Positions 17,328 through 26,541 of a stretch of 64,000 bases of DNA are shown piece after piece. Made by a program: the position numbers and the translations under genes. Each line of letters starts with the position of its first letter. The first letter of the stretch is position 1. The stretch is from Arcticibacterium sp964021845 (GTDB lineage: Bacteria; Bacteroidota; Bacteroidia; Cytophagales; Spirosomataceae). The notes under the pieces are model-generated. The model had not been told where the DNA came from and did not search any database. It worked only from the letters and a program-made list of their open reading frames with translations. The stretch covers positions 124,001 through 188,000 of the forward strand of contig NZ_CAXHZC010000003.1 of the NCBI RefSeq assembly GCF_964021845.1, read 5' to 3'.

Positions 17328-18832
17328 CCGAAAATTCCTTTAATTTTTGATTCTACAACATAACCTTTAGGAGCTAAAACATTTAATTCTAAAACTTCCT
17401 CCGCACTTAAATTTGATAGATTTTCTACCAAACCAATAAATCTATCACGTTCCGCTTTGTCAATAATCGACTCCGTCAGCATATCAAACTTTTTGATATA
17501 GTTTTCTCTCACAAACGGAATGGCACCTGCAGGGTGAGCATTGGCTCTTTCTAATTCATCAGAAATAACTTCACCGTTATTCATAGTTATAATTACTCTA
17601 CCACCAAAAGCCTTTTTATCTGGGTCTTTGTCGTGATAAAGCTTTGTCCATCTTTCTTTTTCAATGGTTTCTACCTTGTGCCAAAGCTTCACCGTTTCTG
17701 TTCGGTTGGCTCTTTCTCTAGCGTAAGATTTTTCATGATGCCAAAAACCATCTTCTAAAGCCACCGTAAAAATATACATGATGCTATGGTCTAAGGTTTC
17801 CCTAGAACTATTCGGGTCCATTTTTTGAGGGTCGTTTGCCCCGGTACCTATCACATAATGGGTATGATGCGAAGTCTCTATTAAGATACTTCTTACTTGA
17901 GAGAAATCACTAATCCTTTCACGCATTCTAAAAGCCAAATCAATTAGGGCTTGCGATTGATACTCCGCCGAATGCTCTTTGGTATAAGTTTCTAAAATTG
18001 CTCTCTTCTCCTCCCCTTTCTCAGGTAAAGGCACGGTATAATTAGCCTCTGGGCCATCTAGAATCCATGCAATAACGGAATCTTCTCCTTCATAAATCGG
18101 TGATGGGCTCCCTTCTCCTCGCATGGCTCTGTCTACTGCTTCAATGGCCAATTTAGCTCCATGAGCCGGTACATAAGCTTTCCAGCTAGAAATCTCTCCC
18201 TTACGCGACTGACGGGTACTAACACTAACGTGCAAAGCTTGCTGAATGGCTTGATAAGTAGTTTCAGTATCAAGACCTAATAAAGCACAAACGCCCGCCG
18301 CCTGAGCAGGGCAAAGGTGAGCTACGTGGTCAATCTTGTGCTCATGTAAGCAAATTCCTTTTACAAGGTTTACGTGAACTTCATAAGACGCCACTACGCC
18401 TCTTAATAAAGCTTCGCCACCAAATCCTAATTGCTGTGCTACCGCCAACACAGCAGGTATACTATCTCCTGGGTGAGAATAGTCTGCCGCCAAATAAGTA
18501 TCATGATAATCTAATTCTCTTACTGCTACGCAGTTTGCCCATGCAGCCCATTCGGCATGTACTTTTATGTCACTTGGCAAACCAAAAACTGAAGCACCTT
18601 TGCCTGTTCTTACGTGAGCTAATGCTTGAGCTCTCGCATTTATGATAGGTTTTCTGTTTAAAGAAGCAATTGCCACGGATGCATTATCAATGATTCTATT
18701 GATAACCATGGCTTCTACCTCTTTACTTATGGGTACATTATCGGTAACTAAAGCTGCTAGTTTCCACGCGAGTTGATCTTCTTTTCTAAGACCATATTTA
18801 GAGGGATATACTTTTACCTCGTGGTTTTTCAT
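17324..18832 (-). CDS. prpD: 2-methylcitrate dehydratase, MmgE/PrpD family
   Basis: I choose ATG 18832 (502 residues, beginning MKNHEVKVYPSKYGLRKEDQ); a longer frame to 18868 lacks typical sequence. The protein matches the iron-independent MmgE/PrpD family, including segments such as ELDYHDTYL near residue 115, DYSHPGDSIPAVLA, and the C-terminal AHPAGAIPFVRENYIKKF. It dehydrates 2-methylcitrate to 2-methylaconitate. It is the first gene of the minus-strand prpD-prpB-prpC group, and its end overlaps the prpB start by four bases. A separate hydratase (an aconitase) is needed to complete the step and is not in this window. Confidence 0.93.
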   Translation of the reverse strand: MKNHEVKVYPSKYGLRKEDQLAWKLAALVTDNVPISKEVEAMVINRIIDNASVAIASLNRKPIINARAQALAHVRTGKGASVFGLPSDIKVHAEWAAWANCVAVRELDYHDTYLAADYSHPGDSIPAVLAVAQQLGFGGEALLRGVVASYEVHVNLVKGICLHEHKIDHVAHLCPAQAAGVCALLGLDTETTYQAIQQALHVSVSTRQSRKGEISSWKAYVPAHGAKLAIEAVDRAMRGEGSPSPIYEGEDSVIAWILDGPEANYTVPLPEKGEEKRAILETYTKEHSAEYQSQALIDLAFRMRERISDFSQVRSILIETSHHTHYVIGTGANDPQKMDPNSSRETLDHSIMYIFTVALEDGFWHHEKSYARERANRTETVKLWHKVETIEKERWTKLYHDKDPDKKAFGGRVIITMNNGEVISDELERANAHPAGAIPFVRENYIKKFDMLTESIIDKAERDRFIGLVENLSNLSAEEVLELNVLAPKGYVVESKIKGIFG

Positions 18833-18957
18833 ATTAATCGTTTCTGTTTGTTCTTTGAAGTTTAGCAATTTAAGACCGAATTGTCCTATTTTCTAAATTA
18901 ACAAAGCAAAACCTGCGATTAATATTTTGAGCGAAGCTAAAAGAGGCCTTTTAGTTC

Positions 18958-20625
18958 TTAGGCCAAAGAAGCTCTAGACTTCTTATCCGGATTATTTTTG
19001 ACCTGACAAACATCGTTCAAAACCATGGTTTCACCATTTTCAATGGAATATCTTGGCCAAATGGGCAAACCCGAACCATTCGGATTGCCGGTTTTCATAA
19101 AATATATCAAAGAGTCTGACATCTTTTCACTTAAAGTCCTTGGCCTTGAACCACCACCTGTATGCGTGTACATAAGGTCTGTATTATCAAACCAAAAACA
19201 AATATCTAAACAATGAAAAGCCTTTAATCTACCGTTAAAGTGAGGCGGCTGCCAACCAAACCAAGCTAAGTATACAGGAGCATTTTGATTCACCTTTGCA
19301 TTAGCGGTTTTAATGACTGAGGTTCTTGAACTCAATATCATTGCATAAATTTCTATAGGCGTAGATTTGGGGAAATCATCTCTAAAAGCTTGTAAAATCT
19401 CAGCCGACTTTTCGCCAAACTTTTCTTTCAATTCTATCAAAACCCCATTAAAGTCAATATTCTCTAAACTAGGATTACTTTTACTCGGCGACCACTCATG
19501 AAATGTAGTACAAATCATCATGGGAATATCAGAAGAAAGACCTTCTGGCTCAGAAAAGAACTCTCCTAAAGGAATATCAATACCGTTTTCAACAGGAACA
19601 AAACCACTTCTTCTGCCTTCTGTAGGTATTACCTCTTCTCTAAATTTTTCAGCAGCAAGCTCGCTCAAGTTCAAAAAATCTTGCCAAGGCATCTCCTGAA
19701 GGTTTTCAATGCTTTTACCTCCTTCTTTGAAAACATAGGCTCCAAGTTTTTCAGAATCTGATTTTTTCTGAGCATAAACACTCGACCCACTCAATGGAAC
19801 TGCCTTATGAAAAAGTCCTTGTGCGGCAGGCATAGCCATTAAGGTGCAAACTTTAGCTCCTCCTCCAGATTGACCCATGATAGTTACGTTATCAGGGTCT
19901 CCACCAAAGTTTTCTATATTCTCTTTTACCCACTCAAGAGCAAAAACAATATCCAACATGCCAACATTTCCAGAAGAAATAAATTTAGAGCCTCCTACAT
20001 CAGCTAAATTAGTAAAACCCATAGGCCCTAGTCTGTGGTTTAAGGAACAAAAAACCATGTCGCCTTTTCTACTTAAGTTTTCTCCGTGGTAACCATCTTG
20101 TTCTATAGCATTACCATTCCTAAATCCGCCGCCGTGCAACCAAACAAGCACTGGTCGTTTTACCTTATCATTTACCTCCGGAGACCAAATATTTAGTTTT
20201 AGACAATCTTCACTAAGTTCATCGTAATTCCAATGGTCAACAAAAGTTGCTCCTGGATTACTGTATCTACCTTCCATCTGCTGCGGAGCTGAATTTCCCC
20301 ACCACCAAACCGGCTTTATATCTGTCCATGGTTCTGGTTTTTGCGGTGGCATAAAACGGTTTTTACCGGAAGTATTTGCCCCGTACGGAATTCCAAGGAA
20401 AGTGTTTATTCCACGAAGCTTGAATCCTTGAACACCTCCATTTGTAGTTTTAACCACAGCGATTCCATCTCCCATTTGAAGAATAGGTTCATCGCCTGTT
20501 GAAGCTTCACAAGCAACCGTATGTGGCTTATTACAAGAAGCTAAAGAAAGACCCGAAGCTGCCACTCCCAAAGTAGCGGCACCTGTGGCTGCATGCTTAA
20601 AAAACTTACGTCTGTTAGATTTCAT
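18958..20625 (-). CDS. Tat-exported type B carboxylesterase lipoprotein
   Basis: This 555-residue protein begins with a twin-arginine signal (NRRKFFKHA) and an LASC-like lipobox ending at Cys31. The rest is a type B carboxylesterase: oxyanion HGGG at 164-167 and the nucleophile elbow GQSGGG with Ser253 after FGGDPDNVTIM. A likely catalytic His lies near the C-terminus in AFHCLDICFWF. It should hydrolyse an ester in the periplasm or at a membrane surface. The substrate is unknown; pNB-esterase-like proteins often act on aromatic or acyl esters. It lies 125 bases upstream of prpD on the same strand, so joint transcription is possible but unproven. Confidence 0.88.
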   Translation of the reverse strand: MKSNRRKFFKHAATGAATLGVAASGLSLASCNKPHTVACEASTGDEPILQMGDGIAVVKTTNGGVQGFKLRGINTFLGIPYGANTSGKNRFMPPQKPEPWTDIKPVWWWGNSAPQQMEGRYSNPGATFVDHWNYDELSEDCLKLNIWSPEVNDKVKRPVLVWLHGGGFRNGNAIEQDGYHGENLSRKGDMVFCSLNHRLGPMGFTNLADVGGSKFISSGNVGMLDIVFALEWVKENIENFGGDPDNVTIMGQSGGGAKVCTLMAMPAAQGLFHKAVPLSGSSVYAQKKSDSEKLGAYVFKEGGKSIENLQEMPWQDFLNLSELAAEKFREEVIPTEGRRSGFVPVENGIDIPLGEFFSEPEGLSSDIPMMICTTFHEWSPSKSNPSLENIDFNGVLIELKEKFGEKSAEILQAFRDDFPKSTPIEIYAMILSSRTSVIKTANAKVNQNAPVYLAWFGWQPPHFNGRLKAFHCLDICFWFDNTDLMYTHTGGGSRPRTLSEKMSDSLIYFMKTGNPNGSGLPIWPRYSIENGETMVLNDVCQVKNNPDKKSRASLA

Positions 20626-20710
20626 TTCGAGTAGAACATTTATTTACCGAACGAAATCTACAAAAAGGTTTCACCTAGATTTTCATGCCAATGCTTGAAA
20701 TTCAAGTAAA

Positions 20711-20746
20711 ACAAGACAAAAGTGCTAAGAGAAAAGACCTAAGCAC
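20711..20746 (-). terminator. Possible terminator after argD
   Basis: AGTGCT (20721-20726) pairs with AGCACT (20741-20746 region), with an interrupted extension of the stem. On the minus strand the hairpin is followed by a T-rich tail (TTTTGTCTTGTTTT). It lies about 55 bases past the argD stop. Confidence 0.4.
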
Positions 20747-20798
20747 TCTCGAGTCGATAAAAATTAATTTTAAATGGATAAAAAACTAGCCTAACTCC

Positions 20799-21926
20799 TT
20801 AGAGATAACTCTTCAAAGCCATAATAAAATTATCCAATTCTTCTTTTTTCACAGCTAAGCTTGGAAGCAATCTTAAGGTATTCGCACCTGAAGCTCCTAC
20901 AAAAATATGATTCTCAAAAATCAATTTTTCTCTTATTTCCTTGATTGGGCCATCTAATTCAATGCCTATCATTAGACCTTTTCCTCTAAGCTCTTTTATT
21001 TTACCTGAGTCCACCAAAGGTTTTAAACTTTCCAGCACATAGGCTCCCAGAGTTTTAGCATTTTCTAATAGACTCTCAGATTTCATAACATCCAATACAG
21101 CAATGGCTGCGGCACAGGCTAAATGGTTGCCCCCAAATGTGGTACCTAACAAACCATACTTTGCTTCAAATTTTGGTGAGATAAGAATTCCTCCTACCGG
21201 AAATCCATTTCCCATACCTTTTGCCATAGAAATAATATCTGGCTTGATATCGGTATCTTGAAAACTAAAAAAATATCCTGACCTTCCATATCCACACTGC
21301 ACACTGTCATGAATATATACAGCTCCATGCTTGTCACACGCTTCTCTTATAGCTTTTTGAAATTCTTCAGTGGCAATATTTACACCGCCAACACCCTGAA
21401 TACCTTCCATAATCACGGCACAGGTTTCTCCATTAATAGCTGCTTTTACCGCTTCTACATCATTAAAAGGGAGAATAGTTACATGGTCCGCAAAATTAAT
21501 GGCAGCTTGAATCTTAGCGTTATCTGTAGCCGCAACTGCAGCAGACGTCCTTCCGTGAAAACCTTTTGAAAAGGCGATAATATTTTTTCTACCATTATGA
21601 AAAGATGCTAGCTTTAAAGCGTTCTCATTTGCTTCTGCTCCTGAGTTAGCTAAAAAGAGACTATAATCATGCAAACCAGATAATTCTGCAAGTTTCGATG
21701 CTAATTCACCTTGCAATGGCATTTTTACAGAATTAGAGTAAAAGCCAAGTTTAGCTACTTGTTCTTGGATACTTTTAACATAATGAGGATGCGAATGCCC
21801 TATAGAAATCACGGCATGCCCTCCATACAAATCTAAATATTCTACTCCCTTATCATCCCAAAGTTTAGAACCTGCCGCTTTTACAGGAGTGATATCATAT
21901 ACTGGGTAAACATTGAATGTTTTCAT
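20799..21926 (-). CDS. argD: Acetyl- or succinylornithine aminotransferase
   Basis: This 375-residue PLP enzyme is a class III aminotransferase. It shows the substrate-phase motif SGAEANENALKLA near residue 92, HDSVQCGYGRSG near 205, and the PLP lysine in SMAKGMGNGFPVGG near 240. It converts N-acylglutamate semialdehyde to N-acylornithine in arginine biosynthesis. The argC gene lies 25 bases upstream, so the two form an operon. Several Bacteroidota use N-succinyl rather than N-acetyl intermediates, and this cannot be decided from the sequence alone. It should be cytoplasmic. Confidence 0.93.
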   Translation of the reverse strand: MKTFNVYPVYDITPVKAAGSKLWDDKGVEYLDLYGGHAVISIGHSHPHYVKSIQEQVAKLGFYSNSVKMPLQGELASKLAELSGLHDYSLFLANSGAEANENALKLASFHNGRKNIIAFSKGFHGRTSAAVAATDNAKIQAAINFADHVTILPFNDVEAVKAAINGETCAVIMEGIQGVGGVNIATEEFQKAIREACDKHGAVYIHDSVQCGYGRSGYFFSFQDTDIKPDIISMAKGMGNGFPVGGILISPKFEAKYGLLGTTFGGNHLACAAAIAVLDVMKSESLLENAKTLGAYVLESLKPLVDSGKIKELRGKGLMIGIELDGPIKEIREKLIFENHIFVGASGANTLRLLPSLAVKKEELDNFIMALKSYL

Positions 21927-21951
21927 TTTTTAAATCGCTTAAAATAGTTTA

Positions 21952-22920
21952 TTAGAATCCGACAGGTTTTAGATGAAGTCCAGTGGTCTCCTCTAATCCA
22001 AAAATTAAGTTCATGTTTTGTACTGCTTGACCTGATGCCCCTTTGGTCAAATTGTCAATTATACTTGTGACCAATAGCTTATCGTCGTGCTTTTGCAATT
22101 GAAGAATACACTTATTCGTATTTACCACCATTTTTAAATCAATGGTGCTTTCTGAAATGTGCACGAAAGGAGCATCTTTATAAAAAGAAGTAAACAGATC
22201 TGTAGCTTCTTCAAGTGTACCATTAAAGCTTGTATAAACATTTGCCATGATTCCACGCGTAAAGTTTCCACGATACGGAATGAAGTTAATGGCCGTATCA
22301 AAACTAGATTGAAGCGACTTCAAACTTTGTGTGATTTCTTTCAAATGTTGATGCGTAAAGGCCTTATAAACGGAGATGTTATTATTCCTCCAACTGAAAT
22401 GACCTGTAGCACTTGGAGATTGACCGGCACCGGTAGACCCCGTAACAGCACTTACATGAATATCGTCCGTTAATAAACCTGCTTTAGCTAAAGGCAAAAC
22501 AGCCAACTGAATTGACGTTGCAAAACAGCCTGGGTTTGCGATTTTATGACTTGCTTCTATTTTTTCTTTTTGAAGCTCAGGCAAACCATAGGTAAAGCCT
22601 TCGCTTTCATCACGAAAATCTGTACTTAGGTCAATTATTTTGACGCTTACTGGCACTTCGTTTTCTTTTAAAAACTTTTCTGATTGTCCATGTCCTGAAC
22701 ATAGAAAAATCACATCGACTAGACTAAAATTCTTCTCATTCGAAAAGCGTAAATCTGTTTCTCCAAAAAGGTCTTTATGCGTATCAGAGGCCAGTTTGCC
22801 TTCTTGACTTACAGAATTAATAAATTTGATTTCGACGTTAGGGTGGTTAATAAGGATTCTTAAAAGCTCTCCTCCTGTATAACCCGCCCCACCAATGATA
22901 CCTACTTTGATGGCTTGCAT
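21952..22920 (-). CDS. argC: N-acetyl/N-succinyl-gamma-glutamyl-phosphate reductase
   Basis: This 322-residue protein has an N-terminal NADP-binding motif GIIGGAGYTGGEL and the catalytic Cys132 in ANPGCFAT, with the following HFSWRNNNISVYKAFTHQH segment typical of ArgC. It reduces N-acylglutamyl phosphate to the semialdehyde used by the adjacent argD product. It is the first gene of the minus-strand argC-argD pair and is divergent from lgt across 223 bases. The length is normal. Other arginine genes must lie elsewhere. Confidence 0.94.
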   Translation of the reverse strand: MQAIKVGIIGGAGYTGGELLRILINHPNVEIKFINSVSQEGKLASDTHKDLFGETDLRFSNEKNFSLVDVIFLCSGHGQSEKFLKENEVPVSVKIIDLSTDFRDESEGFTYGLPELQKEKIEASHKIANPGCFATSIQLAVLPLAKAGLLTDDIHVSAVTGSTGAGQSPSATGHFSWRNNNISVYKAFTHQHLKEITQSLKSLQSSFDTAINFIPYRGNFTRGIMANVYTSFNGTLEEATDLFTSFYKDAPFVHISESTIDLKMVVNTNKCILQLQKHDDKLLVTSIIDNLTKGASGQAVQNMNLIFGLEETTGLHLKPVGF

Positions 22921-23143
22921 TAGAAAATTTTAAGTTCAAAAAAAGTGAAAATGAAGTATACCGTATCTTTTATATTAGACACGGCAAATTCGTCGACTAG
23001 CGGCGAAAATTGTAGCTGATGTAATATGTAATTGACTTTTCTGTCTCATTGCGATTCAAAATTCCATAAAGCAGTCAAGAATCACAAGAATTTTATTCAA
23101 TTTGTTAATAAAGGGCTAATTTTACATCAATCAAAACTTCAAT

Positions 23144-23974
23144 ATGATACTAGCTGAAATCATCTGGGATATAAACCCAACTATTGTTAAAATCGGAGAA
23201 TTTGAGCTTCGATGGTATGGTCTTATGTTTGCCGGAGGCTTTCTTTTAGGTTATCAGGTAATTACCAAAATCTTTAAAGAAGAGGGTAAGCCAGAGAAAG
23301 ACTTAGATGCTTTACTACTTACCATGATTTTAGCGACAGTGCTTGGGGCTAGAATAGGTCATTATGTCTTTTACGAATGGCAACACTTTGGTGAAGACCC
23401 TCTAAAGTTTATGGCTGACATGCTCATTCCTCCTTATGCAGGGCTGGCAAGTCATGGTGCCGGATTTGGTATAGTATTCGCCCTATGGTTATATTCTAGA
23501 AAAAGAGCAGACCAGTCATTCCTTTGGATTGTTGATAGGGTTGCTGTTACTGTAGCTTTGGTTGGCTTCTTTATACGATTCGGAAACCTTATGAACTCTG
23601 AAATAGTAGGAAAACCTACCGATGTGCCTTGGGCTTTTAACTTTTTAAGAAACTTTGAGTTTGCTCAAGTCCCTAGGCATCCTTCTCAGCTTTATGAAGC
23701 CCTATCTTGCTTAGTTCTTTTTGTGATTATGTATGGCCTTTGGAATAGATACAAAGCCAATTTACCTGACGGTCTTCTTTCAGGAATTTTCTTTGTTTGG
23801 ATATTTACACTGAGGTTCTTTTATGAGTTCTTGAAAGAAAACCAAGAAGCTTTTGAAGAAGGGATGTCTTATAACATGGGGCAAATATTAAGTATTCCTA
23901 TGGTGCTTTTTGGGGTATTTCTGCTATACACAGCAAACCAAAACGCTAAAAAGAGATTAAACGGAGTTTCTTAA
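23144..23974 (+). CDS. lgt: Prolipoprotein diacylglyceryl transferase
   Basis: This 276-residue inner-membrane protein has about seven membrane helices. It shows the Lgt signature around FFIRFGNLMNSEIVGKP, the upstream ARIGHYVFYEW segment and HPSQLYEAL near residue 184. It transfers a diacylglyceryl group to the lipobox cysteine of preprolipoproteins, the first step of lipoprotein maturation, and would serve the lipoproteins in this window (the GH117 enzyme, esterase and SPOR protein). It stands alone on the plus strand with argC divergent and a strong terminator 27 bases downstream. Confidence 0.95.
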   Translation: MILAEIIWDINPTIVKIGEFELRWYGLMFAGGFLLGYQVITKIFKEEGKPEKDLDALLLTMILATVLGARIGHYVFYEWQHFGEDPLKFMADMLIPPYAGLASHGAGFGIVFALWLYSRKRADQSFLWIVDRVAVTVALVGFFIRFGNLMNSEIVGKPTDVPWAFNFLRNFEFAQVPRHPSQLYEALSCLVLFVIMYGLWNRYKANLPDGLLSGIFFVWIFTLRFFYEFLKENQEAFEEGMSYNMGQILSIPMVLFGVFLLYTANQNAKKRLNGVS

Positions 23975-24000
23975 AAAAACTAACGTATATACATTTTAAG

Positions 24001-24030
24001 AAAAGGGCTCTCGTGCGAGAACCCTTTTTT
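24001..24030. terminator. Bidirectional rho-independent terminator between lgt and the FAD oxidoreductase
   Basis: AAAAGGG-C-TCTC and GAGA-A-CCCTTTT pair around a GTGC loop with one mismatch. The plus-strand side has a T-run directly after the stem, and the minus-strand side also ends in T-rich sequence. It sits between two convergent genes, ending both lgt and the seven-gene acyl/glycan operon. Confidence 0.85.
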
Positions 24031-24043
24031 CAATACTTTATTC

Positions 24044-25390
24044 TCATTTGCTTTTGAACCCTATCTTACCTGATAAAGATGCTCCATAAGGCACATCAGA
24101 AGTGTCAACTCCCATAACCTTGCACGCTTCTGCAGCTACTCTGATAGAATTATTAGTGCTTCTTTCATCTGGATAAATATGTGTCATATTAGCCACATAT
24201 AAATCTTCAATATCAGTTTTGCATGCAGGTACTTTTTCGGAGAAGTTTAAATCACAGACCGTAGCTGCTGTATTTGTTTTGAACACAAATACATTTTTAA
24301 TCCAATCTTCCGAAAACTCTGGATTAATTTTCTTTAAAGGTGGAACCATTACTTTTTTAATCTCCTCCTCATTCATTTTGGCCAAGTCTTCACTCATGGC
24401 AAAGTACCTAGAAAGATAAACGATGTGTGAGCCACCGTATTCTTCCTTAGGAATCATATTGGTATGCTCAATAACGCCACCAAATGGGAAGCCATCATCC
24501 GCCACGTTCATCCAATAAATATCACTTATGGACTTTTTAAGCTCCAAAATGGTACAAACAGCTCCAAAGTATTCAATGTTTTCCCCTCCAAAATCCTTTG
24601 GTAGTCCTTTAACTTTATCAAAGAAAATAGAAGGGATAGTCACTAAGTACTTTCCTCCTTCAAATTCTAGCGACTTGGTTTTTATTCCTTTTATATGATT
24701 GTTTTCAACCACTATTTCCTGAACAGGTTCATTTGTGATAATCTCCACACCTAACTTTTCTAGCTCAGCTTTCATGGTATCGAGGAGTGTTTTCCAGCTT
24801 CCTTTAATATAAGCTAGCCTTTCGTCACCACCTTTCCTAGAATTTAGTCTTTGAGCCAATCGGCCAATCATCCAAGTAAGAGGTACCTTATCTGCATAAG
24901 GGCCAAACTTAATATCAAGCATAGGCTTCCAGAGGGCATTAGTCATACCTTTTCCTGCATACTTATAAAACCAATCCAGCGTTGAGACGCTTTCATTCTT
25001 GGTTGGGTCTGCTACCTTTCCTAAATAGAGCGACGTTAAGCCCCAGCGGAATTTATCAAATAGGTTTGCTGGTTTAAATTTCAACAAATCCATTATTCCG
25101 TTGAAACCATACAGTTTCCCATTTCTGAAAACCCCCATAGAGGTGTTATAGTAACCCGTTTGGTCTTCGATATTAAGTTCTTTCAGTAACCAGTGAAGCT
25201 CAGCATCTTGGGTAAAGAAATGATGATAATAATGCTCTAATTGATTCCCTCCTATTTCAAAGGTATTTAGCAGACCACCTATCTTATCACTCCCTTCTAT
25301 TATTTGAACCTTTTGACCTTTTCTTGCTGCTAAATAAGCTGCTGTAAGGCCAGTCATTCCTCCTCCAATAATCGTCAGTTTCTCTGCCAC
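24044..25390 (-). CDS. FAD-dependent oxidoreductase (amine oxidase/protoporphyrinogen oxidase-like)
   Basis: This 448-residue protein starts with a dinucleotide-binding motif (IIGGGMTGLTAAYLA) followed by EGSDKIGGLL, the pattern of flavin amine oxidases, UDP-galactopyranose mutase-like proteins and protoporphyrinogen oxidases. A C-terminal FAD contact region is visible around LYVANMTHIYPDERSTNNS. Proteins of this general type are common in surface-glycan gene clusters. It starts just 3 bases after the Rieske gene and is the last gene of the ACP-led operon. Oxidation or desaturation of the product made by the rest of the operon is inferred. The real substrate is unknown. Confidence 0.75.
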   Translation of the reverse strand: MAEKLTIIGGGMTGLTAAYLAARKGQKVQIIEGSDKIGGLLNTFEIGGNQLEHYYHHFFTQDAELHWLLKELNIEDQTGYYNTSMGVFRNGKLYGFNGIMDLLKFKPANLFDKFRWGLTSLYLGKVADPTKNESVSTLDWFYKYAGKGMTNALWKPMLDIKFGPYADKVPLTWMIGRLAQRLNSRKGGDERLAYIKGSWKTLLDTMKAELEKLGVEIITNEPVQEIVVENNHIKGIKTKSLEFEGGKYLVTIPSIFFDKVKGLPKDFGGENIEYFGAVCTILELKKSISDIYWMNVADDGFPFGGVIEHTNMIPKEEYGGSHIVYLSRYFAMSEDLAKMNEEEIKKVMVPPLKKINPEFSEDWIKNVFVFKTNTAATVCDLNFSEKVPACKTDIEDLYVANMTHIYPDERSTNNSIRVAAEACKVMGVDTSDVPYGASLSGKIGFKSK

Positions 25391-25392
25391 TT

Positions 25393-26505
25393 TTAATTGT
25401 TAATTAGGTTCATGTATGTTTTTTGAAACTCCCAGATTCTTATCTCAGAAGAGTTAAGAACTCCTTTTACAGTGTTTGACTGCTCCATACCTTTTTGTAC
25501 GTTTTCACAAATTTCTTTATCCTCAGCTAAAGTTGTTCTTGTAAACTCTATCGAAGAAAATTTCACAACCTCAGATATCCCTTCCGATAAAAGTTCTCCT
25601 TCTCCAAGGTTAGTTTCATACAATTCGTAAGCAAAAACAGATTCGTCGGGAGACACGGATTTAATACTTCCTATATAAACGGTAATACCGAATAGCGAAC
25701 CAATTGAAAGGTTTGGAAATACTAACTGATGAAAGAAACCGTCTGGCTGAAATGGCCTTTTGGCTAAAAGTTTATGAAATTTTGCTCTTTTTTTGTCGTC
25801 TTTATGGCTGTCTGCCAAATGCAAAACCATATTAGTGTGATAACCCTGAACATCAAAGTCAACCTCCGACTTAAGATTGAAGCCTTGTTTAAAAAAGGTT
25901 GTTGGGTGCACATTAGTAATATGATATCCCTCTAGTGTGTTTTCTACTACTATCTTCCAGTTTGCCTTATTTGGAATTTCATGGTATTCTATTTTCCTAC
26001 CAATCATTGTGCTAATTTCCTTTAGCTTATGGGCACTTTCACCAAGAAATTCATCCAAAGAAACATCAGAATTTGAAACATTGACAAAGACGAATTTACC
26101 ACAAATGTCAACCTTAAATTCAGGCAAACAAAGTGTTTGCAAAGACTCCTTGTCTAAACCTTGAAATTCCTTTTTTAATGGAATTCCAAAAGGGATTCCG
26201 TCTTGATTATATGACCAACCATGATATGGACAGGTTAAAGAACCATTTCCGGCACGATCCGATTTTATTTTGTTAAACCTATGCGTGCAAACATTATGAA
26301 AAGCTTTAATAACTCCTTTAATGTTTTGAACCACCACAGACTTGCCTCCAATATCTGTTGTTATAAAGTCATTCTTTTCAGTCAAAGAATCCGTAAGACC
26401 AATATAATACCAGCAATCTTGGAAAATCTTCTGGTTTTCTAAGTTAAAAGCATCTTTCTCAAAATACTTTTCATTTGGAATGATGGCAGAAAGAAACTGA
26501 GACAT
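25393..26505 (-). CDS. Rieske non-heme iron oxygenase (alpha-subunit type)
   Basis: This 370-residue protein has a Rieske [2Fe-2S] site: Cys73-x-His75 and Cys92-x-x-His95 in CTH...CPYHGWSY. Its mononuclear iron site is also clear: ENTLEGYHITNVHP with His195 and His200, and the C-terminal EDKEICENVQKG motif supplies the expected acidic ligand. The pattern resembles choline/carnitine monooxygenase and aromatic ring-hydroxylating enzymes, which need a separate reductase; none is seen here. The gene lies in the ACP-led operon, 36 bases after the GT2 gene and 3 bases before the FAD oxidoreductase gene. Hydroxylation or oxidative cleavage of an acyl or sugar group is inferred. It should be cytoplasmic. 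Confidence 0.85.
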   Translation of the reverse strand: MSQFLSAIIPNEKYFEKDAFNLENQKIFQDCWYYIGLTDSLTEKNDFITTDIGGKSVVVQNIKGVIKAFHNVCTHRFNKIKSDRAGNGSLTCPYHGWSYNQDGIPFGIPLKKEFQGLDKESLQTLCLPEFKVDICGKFVFVNVSNSDVSLDEFLGESAHKLKEISTMIGRKIEYHEIPNKANWKIVVENTLEGYHITNVHPTTFFKQGFNLKSEVDFDVQGYHTNMVLHLADSHKDDKKRAKFHKLLAKRPFQPDGFFHQLVFPNLSIGSLFGITVYIGSIKSVSPDESVFAYELYETNLGEGELLSEGISEVVKFSSIEFTRTTLAEDKEICENVQKGMEQSNTVKGVLNSSEIRIWEFQKTYMNLINN

Positions 26506-26541
26506 CTAAATGTTGTTTTTTATCAAAGATATACTAAAGAT

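Noticed and set aside
20694..20706. Inverted repeat CTTGAA-A-TTCAAG between argD and the esterase gene
   Set aside because: It is short, AT-rich and without a repeat partner; not distinguishable from chance.
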